Assembly: GCA_947652855.1 (NCBI GenBank)
Contig: CANTEO010000015.1
Location: forward strand, 1-46,132
Direction of reading: 5' to 3'
Source: an uncultured Roseburia sp.
GTDB lineage: Bacteria > Bacillota > Clostridia > Lachnospirales > Lachnospiraceae
DNA length: 46,132 bases
Shown here: piece after piece, positions 15,232-24,527 of the stretch
Layout of the letters: every line of letters begins with the position of its first letter
Position numbering within the stretch: the first letter of the stretch is position 1
Notes under the pieces: generated by a model
Database searches by the model: none
What the model was told of the DNA's origin: nothing
Seen by the model: the letters and a program-made list of their open reading frames with translations, nothing else
Position numbers and translations under genes: made by a program

Positions 15232-16293
15232 CTACAGTACCCCCACTCTCTTGGTAATCGCAGACGCGGCGTCCTTTAAGGGAACGACTTCATCCACAAT
15301 GCCCGTTTCATAAATGGCTTTTGGCATGCCATATACCACACAGGACTTTTCATCCTGAGATATGACATATACCGGCTTTTTCTTAGCCAATGACAAGATC
15401 CCTTTCGTGCCGTCCGCTCCCATTCCGGTCAGCACCACGCATACAACCTCATCATATCCGCTCCTTGTAAGCGAATCGTATGTGATGTTCGCGCAGGGCT
15501 TTAAGCCTCCAATCGCCGGCATATCGTTCAGCACAATCTTGTGCCTTCCGTCCGCCAGTTTCGCCACCTCCATATGTTTTCCTCCAGGCGCCACATAAAC
15601 CCATCCTTTCGTAAGGATATCGCCGTCCTCCGCTTCCTTCACAGAGATTTTGCTAAGCTCGTTTAAGCGGTCCGCCATAGATTTCGTGAACCCGATCGGC
15701 ATATGCTGCACCAAGACCATCGGCGCGTCAAGCGCCTTCGGCAGATATGGGATCACGCTCTGAAGCGCCTTCGGCCCTCCTGTGGAGCAGGCCAGCGCAA
15801 CCAACTTATTTCCTTTTGCAGACGTCGTCTTCCTTTGAATGGGCTTCCTTGGGGAAATTGAGGCCGCCGGCTTCTCTGCCTGCGCCAGGGAAGGGAGCTT
15901 TAGCACCGCCCGCAAGACGGAAAGCAGCGTTTTTTTGAACACTTCGCCCTTCGCCTCAATGATATTCGTCGGCTTCGTCACGAAGTCAACCGCTCCAAGC
16001 TCCAGGGCAATCATCGTCACTTCCGCGTCCTTCACCGTCAGGGTGCTCACCATGATGATCGTCGCCTTAATCTTTTCCTCCTGCAGCCTTTTCAAAAGCT
16101 CAAGGCCGTCCATGCGGGGCATATTGACATCCAGAAGAACTGCGTCATAACGCTTCTCTTTCAGCTTTTCATAGCCTTCCTGCCCATCCTTACAGATATC
16201 CGCAATCTGAAATGAATTGTCTGAGGCAATTATATCACAGATCACCCTTCTCATGAGTGCAGAGTCATCAATCAACAAAATATTTTTCTTCAT
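15232..16293 (-). CDS. cheB: Chemoreceptor methylesterase CheB
   Basis: Removes methyl groups from chemoreceptors when phosphorylated by CheA. The 353-residue protein has an N-terminal receiver domain (acidic pair Asp9/Asp10, phosphoacceptor Asp55 in LLDVNMPRMDG), a Lys/Pro linker, and a C-terminal esterase domain with the catalytic Ser in ACSTGGPKAL, the His in VQHMPIGFT and the Asp-containing GMGADGTKG. The ATG follows GGAAGGAG at ten bases. No cheR is in the window. Confidence 0.96.
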   Translation of the reverse strand: MKKNILLIDDSALMRRVICDIIASDNSFQIADICKDGQEGYEKLKEKRYDAVLLDVNMPRMDGLELLKRLQEEKIKATIIMVSTLTVKDAEVTMIALELGAVDFVTKPTNIIEAKGEVFKKTLLSVLRAVLKLPSLAQAEKPAASISPRKPIQRKTTSAKGNKLVALACSTGGPKALQSVIPYLPKALDAPMVLVQHMPIGFTKSMADRLNELSKISVKEAEDGDILTKGWVYVAPGGKHMEVAKLADGRHKIVLNDMPAIGGLKPCANITYDSLTRSGYDEVVCVVLTGMGADGTKGILSLAKKKPVYVISQDEKSCVVYGMPKAIYETGIVDEVVPLKDAASAITKRVGVL

Positions 16294-16359
16294 GAAACAT
16301 ACGCTCCTTCCATAACCTCACTCTACTTATGGCTGCCTGGCCTTTGCCCGCAAGCGCCT

Positions 16360-17244
16360 TCAATTTCCCACTCTGGATAAAAAATTTATAATAAGCTGCG
16401 TAATGCCTTTATGCATAGATATGGTTTCCTGACCGCCGTTCAAATAATTGCTCGTCAATGCCTGAAAAGCCTTGGAAGAGGCCGCGTTCGGCTTTATCAA
16501 TGAAATGATCTTCTGGTTCCGCACCGCGTTCTCCATCTGCTGATCCTGAGGCATCATGCCCAGAAACGTAAGCTCCCCATTTAAAAACTGCGTCACGACA
16601 GAATTTAATTTTTCAAAAGCGAGCCTTCCCTCCGCAATGCTGTTCACTTTATTGACCGCCACGTTGATCTTTACTCGTTCCTTGGAAAAAATCGCGTTGC
16701 GGTACAGCGCCTTTAACAGAGAGTACGAATCTGTCAGGGAGCTTGGCTCCGGCGTAAGGATCAAAAGAACCTCAGGGCTTGCCATGACAAATTCCAATAC
16801 GCTGTCTGAAATGCCCGCTCCCGTATCCACAATAATCACGTCTGCCAGATCGTCCAGCTCAGCCAGGCTGTGCACCAGATACGTAACCTGATCCCTGGAC
16901 AGATAATTTAATCCCACAATCCCAAGCCCGCTGGAGATAAACCCAATCTCAAGCGGCCCTTGAGAGATAATCTCTCTTGTGCTTTTGCCATGGTAAATCA
17001 AATCACTCAAATTATATTGCGGCGCGGCCCCAAACATAACCTCCACGTTCGCAAGCCCCAGATCCGCGTCAAAGATGATGACGCGCTTTCCCATCCTGCG
17101 AAGCCAAACCGCCATATTCACTGCGGTATTTGATTTTCCAACGCCGCCCTTCCCGCTGGTGATCGTAAGCACCCTTGCGTTTTTCAGCGGCGTCCTAACG
17201 CTTTTTTGCTTAATTACATTTCTAAGCCGTTCTGCCTGATCCAT
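16360..17244 (-). CDS. flhG: MinD-like ATPase FlhG (YlxH)
   Basis: A ParA/MinD-type ATPase that works with FlhF to set the number and place of flagella. The 294-residue protein has the deviant Walker A GKGGVGKS (residues 31-38), the FDADLGLANVEVMFG switch, VIIVDTGAGI and a C-terminal amphipathic helix region. An N-terminal DQAERLRNVI motif resembles the FlhF-activating segment of FlhG. ATG at 17242-17244 lies within the last bases after GGGAGG, which is inside the end of flhF; the flhF stop is only five bases away. Upstream in-frame codons lie within flhF. Confidence 0.93.
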   Translation of the reverse strand: MDQAERLRNVIKQKSVRTPLKNARVLTITSGKGGVGKSNTAVNMAVWLRRMGKRVIIFDADLGLANVEVMFGAAPQYNLSDLIYHGKSTREIISQGPLEIGFISSGLGIVGLNYLSRDQVTYLVHSLAELDDLADVIIVDTGAGISDSVLEFVMASPEVLLILTPEPSSLTDSYSLLKALYRNAIFSKERVKINVAVNKVNSIAEGRLAFEKLNSVVTQFLNGELTFLGMMPQDQQMENAVRNQKIISLIKPNAASSKAFQALTSNYLNGGQETISMHKGITQLIINFLSRVGN

Positions 17245-17248
17245 AGGC

Positions 17249-18526
17249 TTAACTTCCTCCCAACAGCCGTTTGACCATTTTTTGGGAGTTAAATAACTCA
17301 ATGTCATCCGGCACGTTTTGTCCATCTGTGACATAGGAAACCTCTGCCTGCGAGTATAGCTTGATGTTCAGGATATTCCCATACGTCGTCGTCTCATCCA
17401 ATTTCGTGAAAATAATCTTATAATCCGAAATGTCTTTGTACACATCTGTAATTTCAATCAAATCTTTGTATTTTGTCGTGGCGCTAAGCACAAGGTACAC
17501 CTCGCTGCTGTAGCGCTTATCCACGCTCTGGATCAATTTTCCCGTATCTTCCTTTTGATTTGGGCTTTTGTGTGAGAATCCCGCCGTGTCCACCAAGATC
17601 ACGTCAAAATTCTCAAGCTGCTCTATTCCCTGATTCAACTCCTCCGCGGAGTAAATGATCGTAAGCGGCGTGTCAAGGATGTTCGCGTAGGTGCAAAGCT
17701 GCTCCGCAGCGGCAATCCGATAGGTGTCCGCCGTCAAGAACGCAATCTTCCTTCCCTGCTCTACCTTTAATTTAGAGGCGATTTTTGCGATTGTCGTCGT
17801 CTTCCCCACCCCGGTCGGCCCGACAAAGAAAACAATCTTTGGCTTTTTGCCGGACAGGTCAATCCCATGGGGCTGTCCAAATTTCAATATCATCTTCTGA
17901 TACACATTAGAAAGGATATGGTCTACGCTGCTCCCCTTCCCGTTGACCTTCTCCACCTCATCCATGATCTGATTGACGTATTTTTCATCTACCTCATTGT
18001 CCACAAGCGTCTCATAGAGCACCTTTAAAAATGAGAAGTTGTCCTTCTTCTTCTCCTCTGCCTTTACAAAGGGCTTCTCCTCCTCCGCCTTCCGCTCTGA
18101 GGCGAGCTGCTTTTCCAAAATAGACTGTAAGTTCTCAAGCTTCTCCTCAATGCGCTCCCGCTCTTCCGAATCGTCCTGCTTCAATAAGCTGGCGTTCCGC
18201 TTCAAAAATTCAATCGCGCTCTGCTCTGCCCTGCTCTGATCCAAAGGCTCCTTTGCGACAGGCGGGATTGGGATCGGGTCATTCGCCACCATATTGATCG
18301 ACTCGTGCATCCGCTGCACATTCCGAAGCGCCGTGCCGGAATCAATGCTGCTTGCCTTCTCCTCAATAGCCGCCGTCACCTCAAACGTGGATTTTTTAAA
18401 AGAAGAAAACAGCCCCCTTGGCCGGATCTCCTTTACGTTCATGACTACCACGTCGTCCCCAAGATCCTCTTTCGCTTTCTCAATCGCTTCCTCTCTGGAT
18501 TTTCCCTGAAACTTCTTAATCGTCAT
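17249..18526 (-). CDS. flhF: SRP-type GTPase FlhF
   Basis: A flagellar-placement GTPase of the SRP family. The 425-residue protein has the B domain start (TIKKFQGKSREEAIEKAKEDLG), a long charged linker (about 95-165) and the NG domain with GPTGVGKT (236-243), TADTYRIAAAEQL, DTAGFSHKS and TKLDET. It begins one base inside the flhA stop (TAATG), so it is translationally coupled to flhA. Confidence 0.95.
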   Translation of the reverse strand: MTIKKFQGKSREEAIEKAKEDLGDDVVVMNVKEIRPRGLFSSFKKSTFEVTAAIEEKASSIDSGTALRNVQRMHESINMVANDPIPIPPVAKEPLDQSRAEQSAIEFLKRNASLLKQDDSEERERIEEKLENLQSILEKQLASERKAEEEKPFVKAEEKKKDNFSFLKVLYETLVDNEVDEKYVNQIMDEVEKVNGKGSSVDHILSNVYQKMILKFGQPHGIDLSGKKPKIVFFVGPTGVGKTTTIAKIASKLKVEQGRKIAFLTADTYRIAAAEQLCTYANILDTPLTIIYSAEELNQGIEQLENFDVILVDTAGFSHKSPNQKEDTGKLIQSVDKRYSSEVYLVLSATTKYKDLIEITDVYKDISDYKIIFTKLDETTTYGNILNIKLYSQAEVSYVTDGQNVPDDIELFNSQKMVKRLLGGS

Positions 18527-20559
18527 TACCCTGTCACCATCCCAACTGATTGTAATTCAACATTCGATTCGACTTCATTGTAAGACACTACAATCAAGTC
18601 TCTGAAATATTCCGATGTAAGCTTCTTAAAATACATCCTTACAATCGGAGATGTAATTATAATGGCATTTTTGCCCAGATTTTCAAGTTTCGCCACTTCC
18701 TGCTCCACAGACGCCACAATCGCCTTCGTCCGCTCCGGATCCAACGTTAAGTATGCCCCCTGCTCCGTCTGCTTGATGGAGGACATAATATCCTGCTCTG
18801 TCTTCGGATCCAGCGTAATTACGCTCGTCACCTCATTCGGCTCAAAATACTTCCCGGAAATCGCGCGCTTTAAGCTTTGCCTGACATATTCCGTCAAAAC
18901 GTCCGTGTCCCTCGTCGTCGCAGCGTGATCCGCAAGCGTCTCAAAGATTGACAGCAAATCCCGTATGGAAATTCCTTCCCGCAGCAAATTTTGAAGCACT
19001 TTCTGAATCTCCCCAAGGCCAAGCAGCTTTGGAACCAGCTCCTCCACCAACACCGGATTGCTCTCTTTTAGGTTGTTGACAAGATTCTGCACATCCTGCC
19101 TTGTCAAAAGCTCGTCAATATGCGACCTGACCATTTCCGTTAAATGCGTCGCAATGATAGAGGGCGGATCCACGACCGTATAGCCAAGGCTTTCCGCGCG
19201 TTCCCTCTGCCCTTCCGTAATCCAGATCGCCGGCAGATGGAAGGACGGCTCAAACGTCGGGATTCCCGTGATCTCCTCCTCCACATATCCCGGATTCATC
19301 GCCATATAATGGTCAAACAAAATTTCGCCTTCCGTGACCTGAATCCCTTTTATCTTAATGATATACTGATTTGGGTTCAACTGGATATTGTCCCTTAGGC
19401 GGATGATTGGCACTACCGTTCCAAGCTCAAGGGCAATCTGCCTTCGGATCATGACGACGCGGTCCAAAAGATCCCCGCCCTGGTTCACATCCGCAAGCGG
19501 GATGATGCCATAGCCAAATTCCAGCTCGATCGGATCCACCTGAAGCAGCGACACCACATTCTCCGGCTTTCGAATCTCCTCCGCCTCGGACTCCTCTATG
19601 CTCGCCTCCTCTTCAATCTGCTCCACGCCGATGCTTTTGGACATATTCATTCCAGCCACGATGAAGGCGGCCCCAAAGCCCACAAACAAATACCACTTAA
19701 ATGGGGTGGCGATCCCCAAAAAGCACAGCGTGCCGCCAACAATATAGAGGACCTTTGGCACCCCAAACAGCTGCTTGATGAGAATTGCCCCAAAGTCAGC
19801 CTCTTTAGAAGCTTTTGTAACCAAAATGCCGGTTGCAAGCGAAATCAGCAAAGACGGGATCTGGCTGCAAAGCCCGTCGCCAATCGTCAAAACGCCAAAT
19901 TGCTGAATCGCGTCCGAAAACTCCATTCCCTGGCGCGTCATCGCCATAACCGTGCCGCCGACAATGTTAATAAACGTAATGATTAAGCCCGCGGTTGCGT
20001 CTCCCTTTACATACTTCGTGGCGCCGTCCATGTTTCCAAAGAAGCTGGCCTCCGCCTGAATCTTCTCACGCCGGCTTTTTGCCTCAGCGTCTGTGATGGC
20101 CCCGGTATTCAAGTCCGCGTCAATCGCCATCTGCTTACCCGGCATCGCGTCCAAAGTGAACCTTGCGGTTACCTCCGCAACCCTTTCCGAGCCTTTATTG
20201 ATGACGACAAACTGAATGATGATTAAGACAATAAATACGATCACGCCGATGATCAAGTCGCCGCCGCCGACAAACATCCCAAATGTCTCCACCACGTTTC
20301 CCGGCGACCCGGTCGTCAAAATCAGACGGGTCGAGGATACGTTCAGCGAAATTCGGAAAATTGTGCTGAACAAAAGCAGCGTCGGGAAAAAAGACATATC
20401 CAGCACGCCCTGCGCAAACAGCGCATTGAACATGATAATCAACGCAATGGAAATATTGACCGCGAGCATCACATCCAAAATTCCGGAGGGAATTGGAACA
20501 ATGAAAAAAATGATTGCCGCAAGTAAATATAGCGCCACTCCAACATCTGCTTTTTTCAT
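18526..20559 (-). CDS. flhA: Flagellar export gate protein FlhA
   Basis: Ring-forming membrane component of the flagellar type III export gate. The 677-residue protein has an N-terminal membrane half (about residues 5-315) with the conserved cytoplasmic loop RVAEVTARFTLDAMPGKQMAID, then a cytoplasmic half with the VDPIELEFGYGIIPL and RREIALELG-type (here RRQIALELG) motifs. The length is normal. The ATG follows AGGAGGATATGAA. It is followed with overlap by flhF and preceded by flhB after an 82-base gap in which I see no gene. Confidence 0.96.
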   Translation of the reverse strand: MKKADVGVALYLLAAIIFFIVPIPSGILDVMLAVNISIALIIMFNALFAQGVLDMSFFPTLLLFSTIFRISLNVSSTRLILTTGSPGNVVETFGMFVGGGDLIIGVIVFIVLIIIQFVVINKGSERVAEVTARFTLDAMPGKQMAIDADLNTGAITDAEAKSRREKIQAEASFFGNMDGATKYVKGDATAGLIITFINIVGGTVMAMTRQGMEFSDAIQQFGVLTIGDGLCSQIPSLLISLATGILVTKASKEADFGAILIKQLFGVPKVLYIVGGTLCFLGIATPFKWYLFVGFGAAFIVAGMNMSKSIGVEQIEEEASIEESEAEEIRKPENVVSLLQVDPIELEFGYGIIPLADVNQGGDLLDRVVMIRRQIALELGTVVPIIRLRDNIQLNPNQYIIKIKGIQVTEGEILFDHYMAMNPGYVEEEITGIPTFEPSFHLPAIWITEGQRERAESLGYTVVDPPSIIATHLTEMVRSHIDELLTRQDVQNLVNNLKESNPVLVEELVPKLLGLGEIQKVLQNLLREGISIRDLLSIFETLADHAATTRDTDVLTEYVRQSLKRAISGKYFEPNEVTSVITLDPKTEQDIMSSIKQTEQGAYLTLDPERTKAIVASVEQEVAKLENLGKNAIIITSPIVRMYFKKLTSEYFRDLIVVSYNEVESNVELQSVGMVTG

Positions 20560-20642
20560 TTCATATCCTCCTTCTGTAACTTCTTCCTAAAGCCCGCCCA
20601 ATCGCCAGGCAGCCGCCGCTTTCGCGTCTCCTTATTCCCCAA

Positions 20643-21761
20643 TTATCTATTATATACCATCGCCAGAACTTCTGCCACTGCCTGATAGAGTTCCGGCGGA
20701 ATTTCCTGCCCAATGTCCACATTCGCGTAAAGCATACGCGCAAGCGGCTTATTTTCCACAATCTCGATATTACTCTCTTTTGCAAGCTCCCGAATCTTCA
20801 GCGCCAAATAATCCTCCCCTTTCGCAAGGACGACAGGGGCCTTCGCCTCATCGGCGTCATATTTTAAGGCCACAGAAAGATGCGTCGGGTTCGTGATGAT
20901 GACGTCCGCTTTGGGAACGTCCTGCATCATGCGCCTCCTGGAGGCTTCCTGCATTCTTTGACGCTGCTTGCCCTTGATCTCAGGGCTTCCTTCTGTATTC
21001 TTATATTCATCCTTCACTTCCTGCTTTGTCATCTTCATGTCTTCATGGAACTTATGCCTTTGATAGACAAGATCCGCGACCCCAACGATAATATAGACCA
21101 AAGCGATCTTAAGCCCTGTGTCCAAAATGATCTGGCCGCACAAAATGATTGCCTGAAGCAAGGGTATGTCGTACAAAATAAACAAATCATCTGCATTGCT
21201 TTTGATGGACGTATATGCGATATAGCCGATCACGCCCAATTTCACAAGAGATTTGAACAATTCAAATATAGAATCCTTAGAAAGGATGCGCTTAAACCCA
21301 TTGATCGGGTTAAACTTCTCTAATTTCGGCTTCATTGGTTTCGCTGTGACCTTCCAGCCCACCTGAATCAGATTCACCAAAAAGCATACCGCGAACCCCA
21401 CCAGAAAAAACGGCAGGATCATCCGAAGGAAATCCAACAGCATAATATGCAGAAAGGAAGACGCGGCATGGCCGTTCATATCCTTTGCGCCCTCTTTTAT
21501 GAATTCCGGTATCCTTGAATACGAATATGTAAATACATTTAAAAAGCCGTCATACAAGTAGGTCATTAAGATTTTCAACAGCAAAAACAACACGATTAAG
21601 TCAAACGCGCTGCCAATCTCCCTGCTCTTTGCGACTTTCCCGTCATTCCTGGCATCTTCCAGCCGCTTCGACGTAGGCTCTTCTGTTTTCTCTCCGCCCG
21701 GCCCATCCTTCGCAAACCACTGAAGCTGATAGGAAAGGCCCCTATTCGTCCACTCCGTCAA
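20643..21761 (-). CDS. flhB: Flagellar export switch protein FlhB
   Basis: Controls export specificity in the type III gate. The 372-residue protein has an N-terminal LQWFAKDGPGGEKTEEPTSKRLEDAR segment, four membrane segments (between about residues 45 and 220) and a cytoplasmic domain with the autocleavage motif NPTH and the following LSVALKYD strand. The start is TTG at 21759-21761, overlapping the fliR stop (TTGA), so translation is likely coupled. A second, membrane-free copy of its C-terminal domain is encoded at 2109-2396. Confidence 0.95.
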   Translation of the reverse strand: MTEWTNRGLSYQLQWFAKDGPGGEKTEEPTSKRLEDARNDGKVAKSREIGSAFDLIVLFLLLKILMTYLYDGFLNVFTYSYSRIPEFIKEGAKDMNGHAASSFLHIMLLDFLRMILPFFLVGFAVCFLVNLIQVGWKVTAKPMKPKLEKFNPINGFKRILSKDSIFELFKSLVKLGVIGYIAYTSIKSNADDLFILYDIPLLQAIILCGQIILDTGLKIALVYIIVGVADLVYQRHKFHEDMKMTKQEVKDEYKNTEGSPEIKGKQRQRMQEASRRRMMQDVPKADVIITNPTHLSVALKYDADEAKAPVVLAKGEDYLALKIRELAKESNIEIVENKPLARMLYANVDIGQEIPPELYQAVAEVLAMVYNR

Positions 21762-22543
21762 TGTTCATACATTCCTTTTATCATAGACACAATCGTCCTT
21801 TTCATTTCATCAAATATAAAATCAGACACATCCATAAACATCCCAATCGTCAGGAGCATGACAGCCAGGCCAAACAAAACCTTCAGCTGCATGCCAATCG
21901 CAAACATATTCATCTGCGGCGACACCTTCGCCATGACCCCAAGGATGCAGTTTAAGATCATGATGCAGACAAATACGGGAAGAATGATCCGAAAAGCGAT
22001 CACAAACAAATCCGTCATATACGTCAGCATTCCCGTAAGAAGGGCGTCCCACTGAAACACCTGCCCATTCACAGGTATCAATTGATAAGAATCCACCACA
22101 GCCCTCAGAATGTACTGATGCATATTGGTTATAATCAAGAGCAGCAGCACCAGATAATTGTAAAAATTCGCGCTGACGCTCGCCTGCGTCTTCATCTGCG
22201 GGTTATATTCCATCGCCATGGAAAACCCAATGTTCATATCCAGCAAATTTCCCGCCAACAAAATAATGGAATTACAAATGTTTGCTGCAAACCCAATGAG
22301 CAATCCTGTAATTCCTTCTTTTACGGTGATTATGGAATATCCTATGATCCCAGTATATCCAAGGCTTTCCCTTGGGACAATCTGATACAGAATCAGGGAA
22401 ATAAAAACGGACAGCCCAATCTTCACCCTCCCCGGCACATCCTGCAGCCCAAAAAAAGGAGCGACAGAAACAAAACAGGATATTCGAATTAAAATCAACA
22501 AAAAATATTCAAATGTCAGTAAGGAAAAGCTATAATTCACCAT
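21758..22543 (-). CDS. fliR: Flagellar export gate protein FliR
   Basis: Core membrane subunit of the export gate, forming a complex with FliP and FliQ. The 261-residue protein has about six hydrophobic segments and the family's conserved MEYNPQMKTQASVSANFYNYLVLL-type region. Its stop overlaps the flhB start. It follows fliQ by eight bases. Confidence 0.94.
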   Translation of the reverse strand: MVNYSFSLLTFEYFLLILIRISCFVSVAPFFGLQDVPGRVKIGLSVFISLILYQIVPRESLGYTGIIGYSIITVKEGITGLLIGFAANICNSIILLAGNLLDMNIGFSMAMEYNPQMKTQASVSANFYNYLVLLLLIITNMHQYILRAVVDSYQLIPVNGQVFQWDALLTGMLTYMTDLFVIAFRIILPVFVCIMILNCILGVMAKVSPQMNMFAIGMQLKVLFGLAVMLLTIGMFMDVSDFIFDEMKRTIVSMIKGMYEH

Positions 22544-22551
22544 AATACAAC

Positions 22552-22824
22552 CTAGCTTAGATAGACGCTAAAGTCTGTCCACAGGCGCACCATATAATTT
22601 GACATTACATCCAACATCCAGGAGCCAAGCAGCATCATTCCCACAAAAACCGCCAAAATCTTAGGCACAAACGTAAGCGTCTGCTCCTGAATGGAGGTCA
22701 CAGTCTGAAAAATGCTGATAATCAGGCCAACCACCAATGAAATCAACAGCAAAGGGGCGGATGACACAATAATTGTGTAAATGGCCTCCTTTGCAATTGT
22801 AATGACATCACCCTCCGTAATCAA
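22552..22824 (-). CDS. fliQ: Flagellar export gate protein FliQ
   Basis: A 90-residue protein with two membrane helices, part of the FliPQR gate. The segment TIIVSSAPLLLISLVVGLIIS followed by FQTVTSIQEQTLTFVPK is the family signature. The start is TTG at 22822-22824, supported by GGAGG seven bases upstream and by the normal length. Confidence 0.94.
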   Translation of the reverse strand: MITEGDVITIAKEAIYTIIVSSAPLLLISLVVGLIISIFQTVTSIQEQTLTFVPKILAVFVGMMLLGSWMLDVMSNYMVRLWTDFSVYLS

Positions 22825-22853
22825 ACGTCTTTCCTCCCATCCGGCCTATCTTC

Positions 22854-23756
22854 TTAATAAAATGTCTTCACCAAGCTCCCAATGACTAAATTCCAGCCAT
22901 CCGCCAACAAAAACAGCAAAATCTTAAACGGCATTGAAATTGTCGTAGGCGGCAGCATCATCATGCCCATCGACATCAGCACGGAGGAAACCACCATGTC
23001 AATTACGATGAATGGAATATAAATCAAAAACCCTATGATAAACGCCTGCCTAAGCTCACTGATGATGAAGCTCGGAATCAAAACGGAAAAGGGAACCTCT
23101 TCATAACTGTCGTAAGTCTCTCCTGAAATCTGAATGAACAGATCTATGTCCCTTGTCTGCACCTGGCCGTTCATAAACTCCCGCAACGGCTTACCGCCAA
23201 TCTCAATTGCCTCCTCCTGCGTGATCTCTCCGGCATCAAAAGGCTTCAAAGCATTCTCATTGATGTCGGCAAACACAGGCTGCATAATAAACAAGGTCAA
23301 AAACAGCGCAAGGCCGATCAAAACCTGATTGGGCGGAGCTGTCTGCGTGCCAATAGCAGTTCTCAAAAAATGCAGCACAATGACGATCCTGGTAAAAGAC
23401 GTCAGCATAATCAGCAAAGACGGCGCAAGGGAAATGATTGTCAGCGTCAGAAGGATCCGAATGGCGCCAGATAATGTCCCTTCTTCATTATTATAACTGA
23501 ATGTAACTCCATTTGTACTGCCAGAGGCAGAGCTGCCTGTACCCTGACCCCGCCGATCCACCGGTTCTTCAATATCATCGCCGGAAGGCGCCTCTATCCC
23601 GTCTACCGCCTCATCATAATCCAATGGAGGATTATTTAATGTTCCAGTTGCGTAAACATCCTGCCAGCTTAATATCACGATAGAAAAGAGCAGCGCCAGA
23701 GTCGCGAATAGGACAGATATCCTGCAGTATGAATTCTTAAATTTATCCATAATCAT
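22854..23756 (-). CDS. fliP: Flagellar export gate protein FliP
   Basis: Core of the export gate pore. The 300-residue protein has an N-terminal signal peptide-like segment (about residues 12-35, ending near VYATG), a Gly/Ser-rich variable part, and the FliP core with ILTLTIISLAPSLLIMLTSFTRIVIVLHFLR and GTQTAPPNQVLIGLALFLT. The start could be the first ATG (23756) or the third codon (23750); the latter has a slightly better GGGAT spacing. Confidence 0.95.
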   Translation of the reverse strand: MIMDKFKNSYCRISVLFATLALLFSIVILSWQDVYATGTLNNPPLDYDEAVDGIEAPSGDDIEEPVDRRGQGTGSSASGSTNGVTFSYNNEEGTLSGAIRILLTLTIISLAPSLLIMLTSFTRIVIVLHFLRTAIGTQTAPPNQVLIGLALFLTLFIMQPVFADINENALKPFDAGEITQEEAIEIGGKPLREFMNGQVQTRDIDLFIQISGETYDSYEEVPFSVLIPSFIISELRQAFIIGFLIYIPFIVIDMVVSSVLMSMGMMMLPPTTISMPFKILLFLLADGWNLVIGSLVKTFY

Positions 23757-23762
23757 CCCAGT

Positions 23763-24143
23763 CTATTTCTTCGGTATCCGTTTTTTTATCTTTTCAAATG
23801 CCTCTTTAAAACTCTCCGTTGAAATTTCAGCCAAAGCCCCGTCCTTTGGCAGCTCCTTCAACTGATCTTCCGTCAGCTTCGTCAGCAGCCGCACTTCATC
23901 CTTGCTAATCGCAATCACAAGGTATTCATCCCCCGCCTCAACTATTTGAATATATTGATTCGACGTAAGCTTTAAAGTCTCCACCACCCTTAGGTTCCTG
24001 CTAAGAGAATGGCCTTTTTGATACCCTGCAATCCATCGTGTCGCCACATATGTAACGCCCAAGACAAAGATGAAAATCACCAGCACGCTTATAAGCTGCA
24101 CAAAACTTTCCAGAGAAGAAGCCTGCACCGCGACCCCGCGCAT
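23763..24143 (-). CDS. fliO: Flagellar biosynthesis protein FliO
   Basis: A 126-residue protein with one membrane segment (about residues 12-36) followed by a small cytoplasmic beta domain (RNLRVVETLKLTSNQYIQIVEAGDEYLVIAIS), as in FliO/FliZ proteins that help FliP assemble. The C-terminus is basic. It lies between cheY and fliP, the usual place, and begins one base after the cheY stop. Confidence 0.9.
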   Translation of the reverse strand: MRGVAVQASSLESFVQLISVLVIFIFVLGVTYVATRWIAGYQKGHSLSRNLRVVETLKLTSNQYIQIVEAGDEYLVIAISKDEVRLLTKLTEDQLKELPKDGALAEISTESFKEAFEKIKKRIPKK

Positions 24144-24144
24144 A

Positions 24145-24507
24145 TTAACCCACTACTTTTTTCACAGCTTCTAATACGCGTTCCGCCTGGAACGGCTTCA
24201 CAATAAAATCCTTTGCCCCGGACTGAATCGCTTCAATCACCATCGCCTGCTGTCCCATCGCAGAACACATAATAACGCAGGAAGAAGGGTCAATCTCCTT
24301 AATTTTCTTTAATGCCTGAATTCCATCCATTTCCGGCATCGTAATGTCCATCAGCACCAAATCCGGCTTCGTCTCATTAAATTTTTCCACCGCTTTTACG
24401 CCATTTTCGGCTTCTGCCACGATATTGTAACCGTTCTTCGTTAAAATATCCTTAATCATCATCCGCATAAACGCAGCGTCGTCACATACTAAAATATTCT
24501 TTGCCAT
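24145..24507 (-). CDS. cheY: Chemotaxis response regulator CheY
   Basis: A single receiver domain of 120 residues that binds the flagellar switch when phosphorylated. Asp9, Asp10, phosphoacceptor Asp54 (LMDITMPEMDG), a Ser in MCSAMGQ and Lys in FIVKPF are all in place. The ATG has TAGGAG at the correct distance. It lies between fliY and fliO as in Bacillus. Confidence 0.97.
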   Translation of the reverse strand: MAKNILVCDDAAFMRMMIKDILTKNGYNIVAEAENGVKAVEKFNETKPDLVLMDITMPEMDGIQALKKIKEIDPSSCVIMCSAMGQQAMVIEAIQSGAKDFIVKPFQAERVLEAVKKVVG

Positions 24508-24527
24508 TTTTCAATCTCCTATCTTAT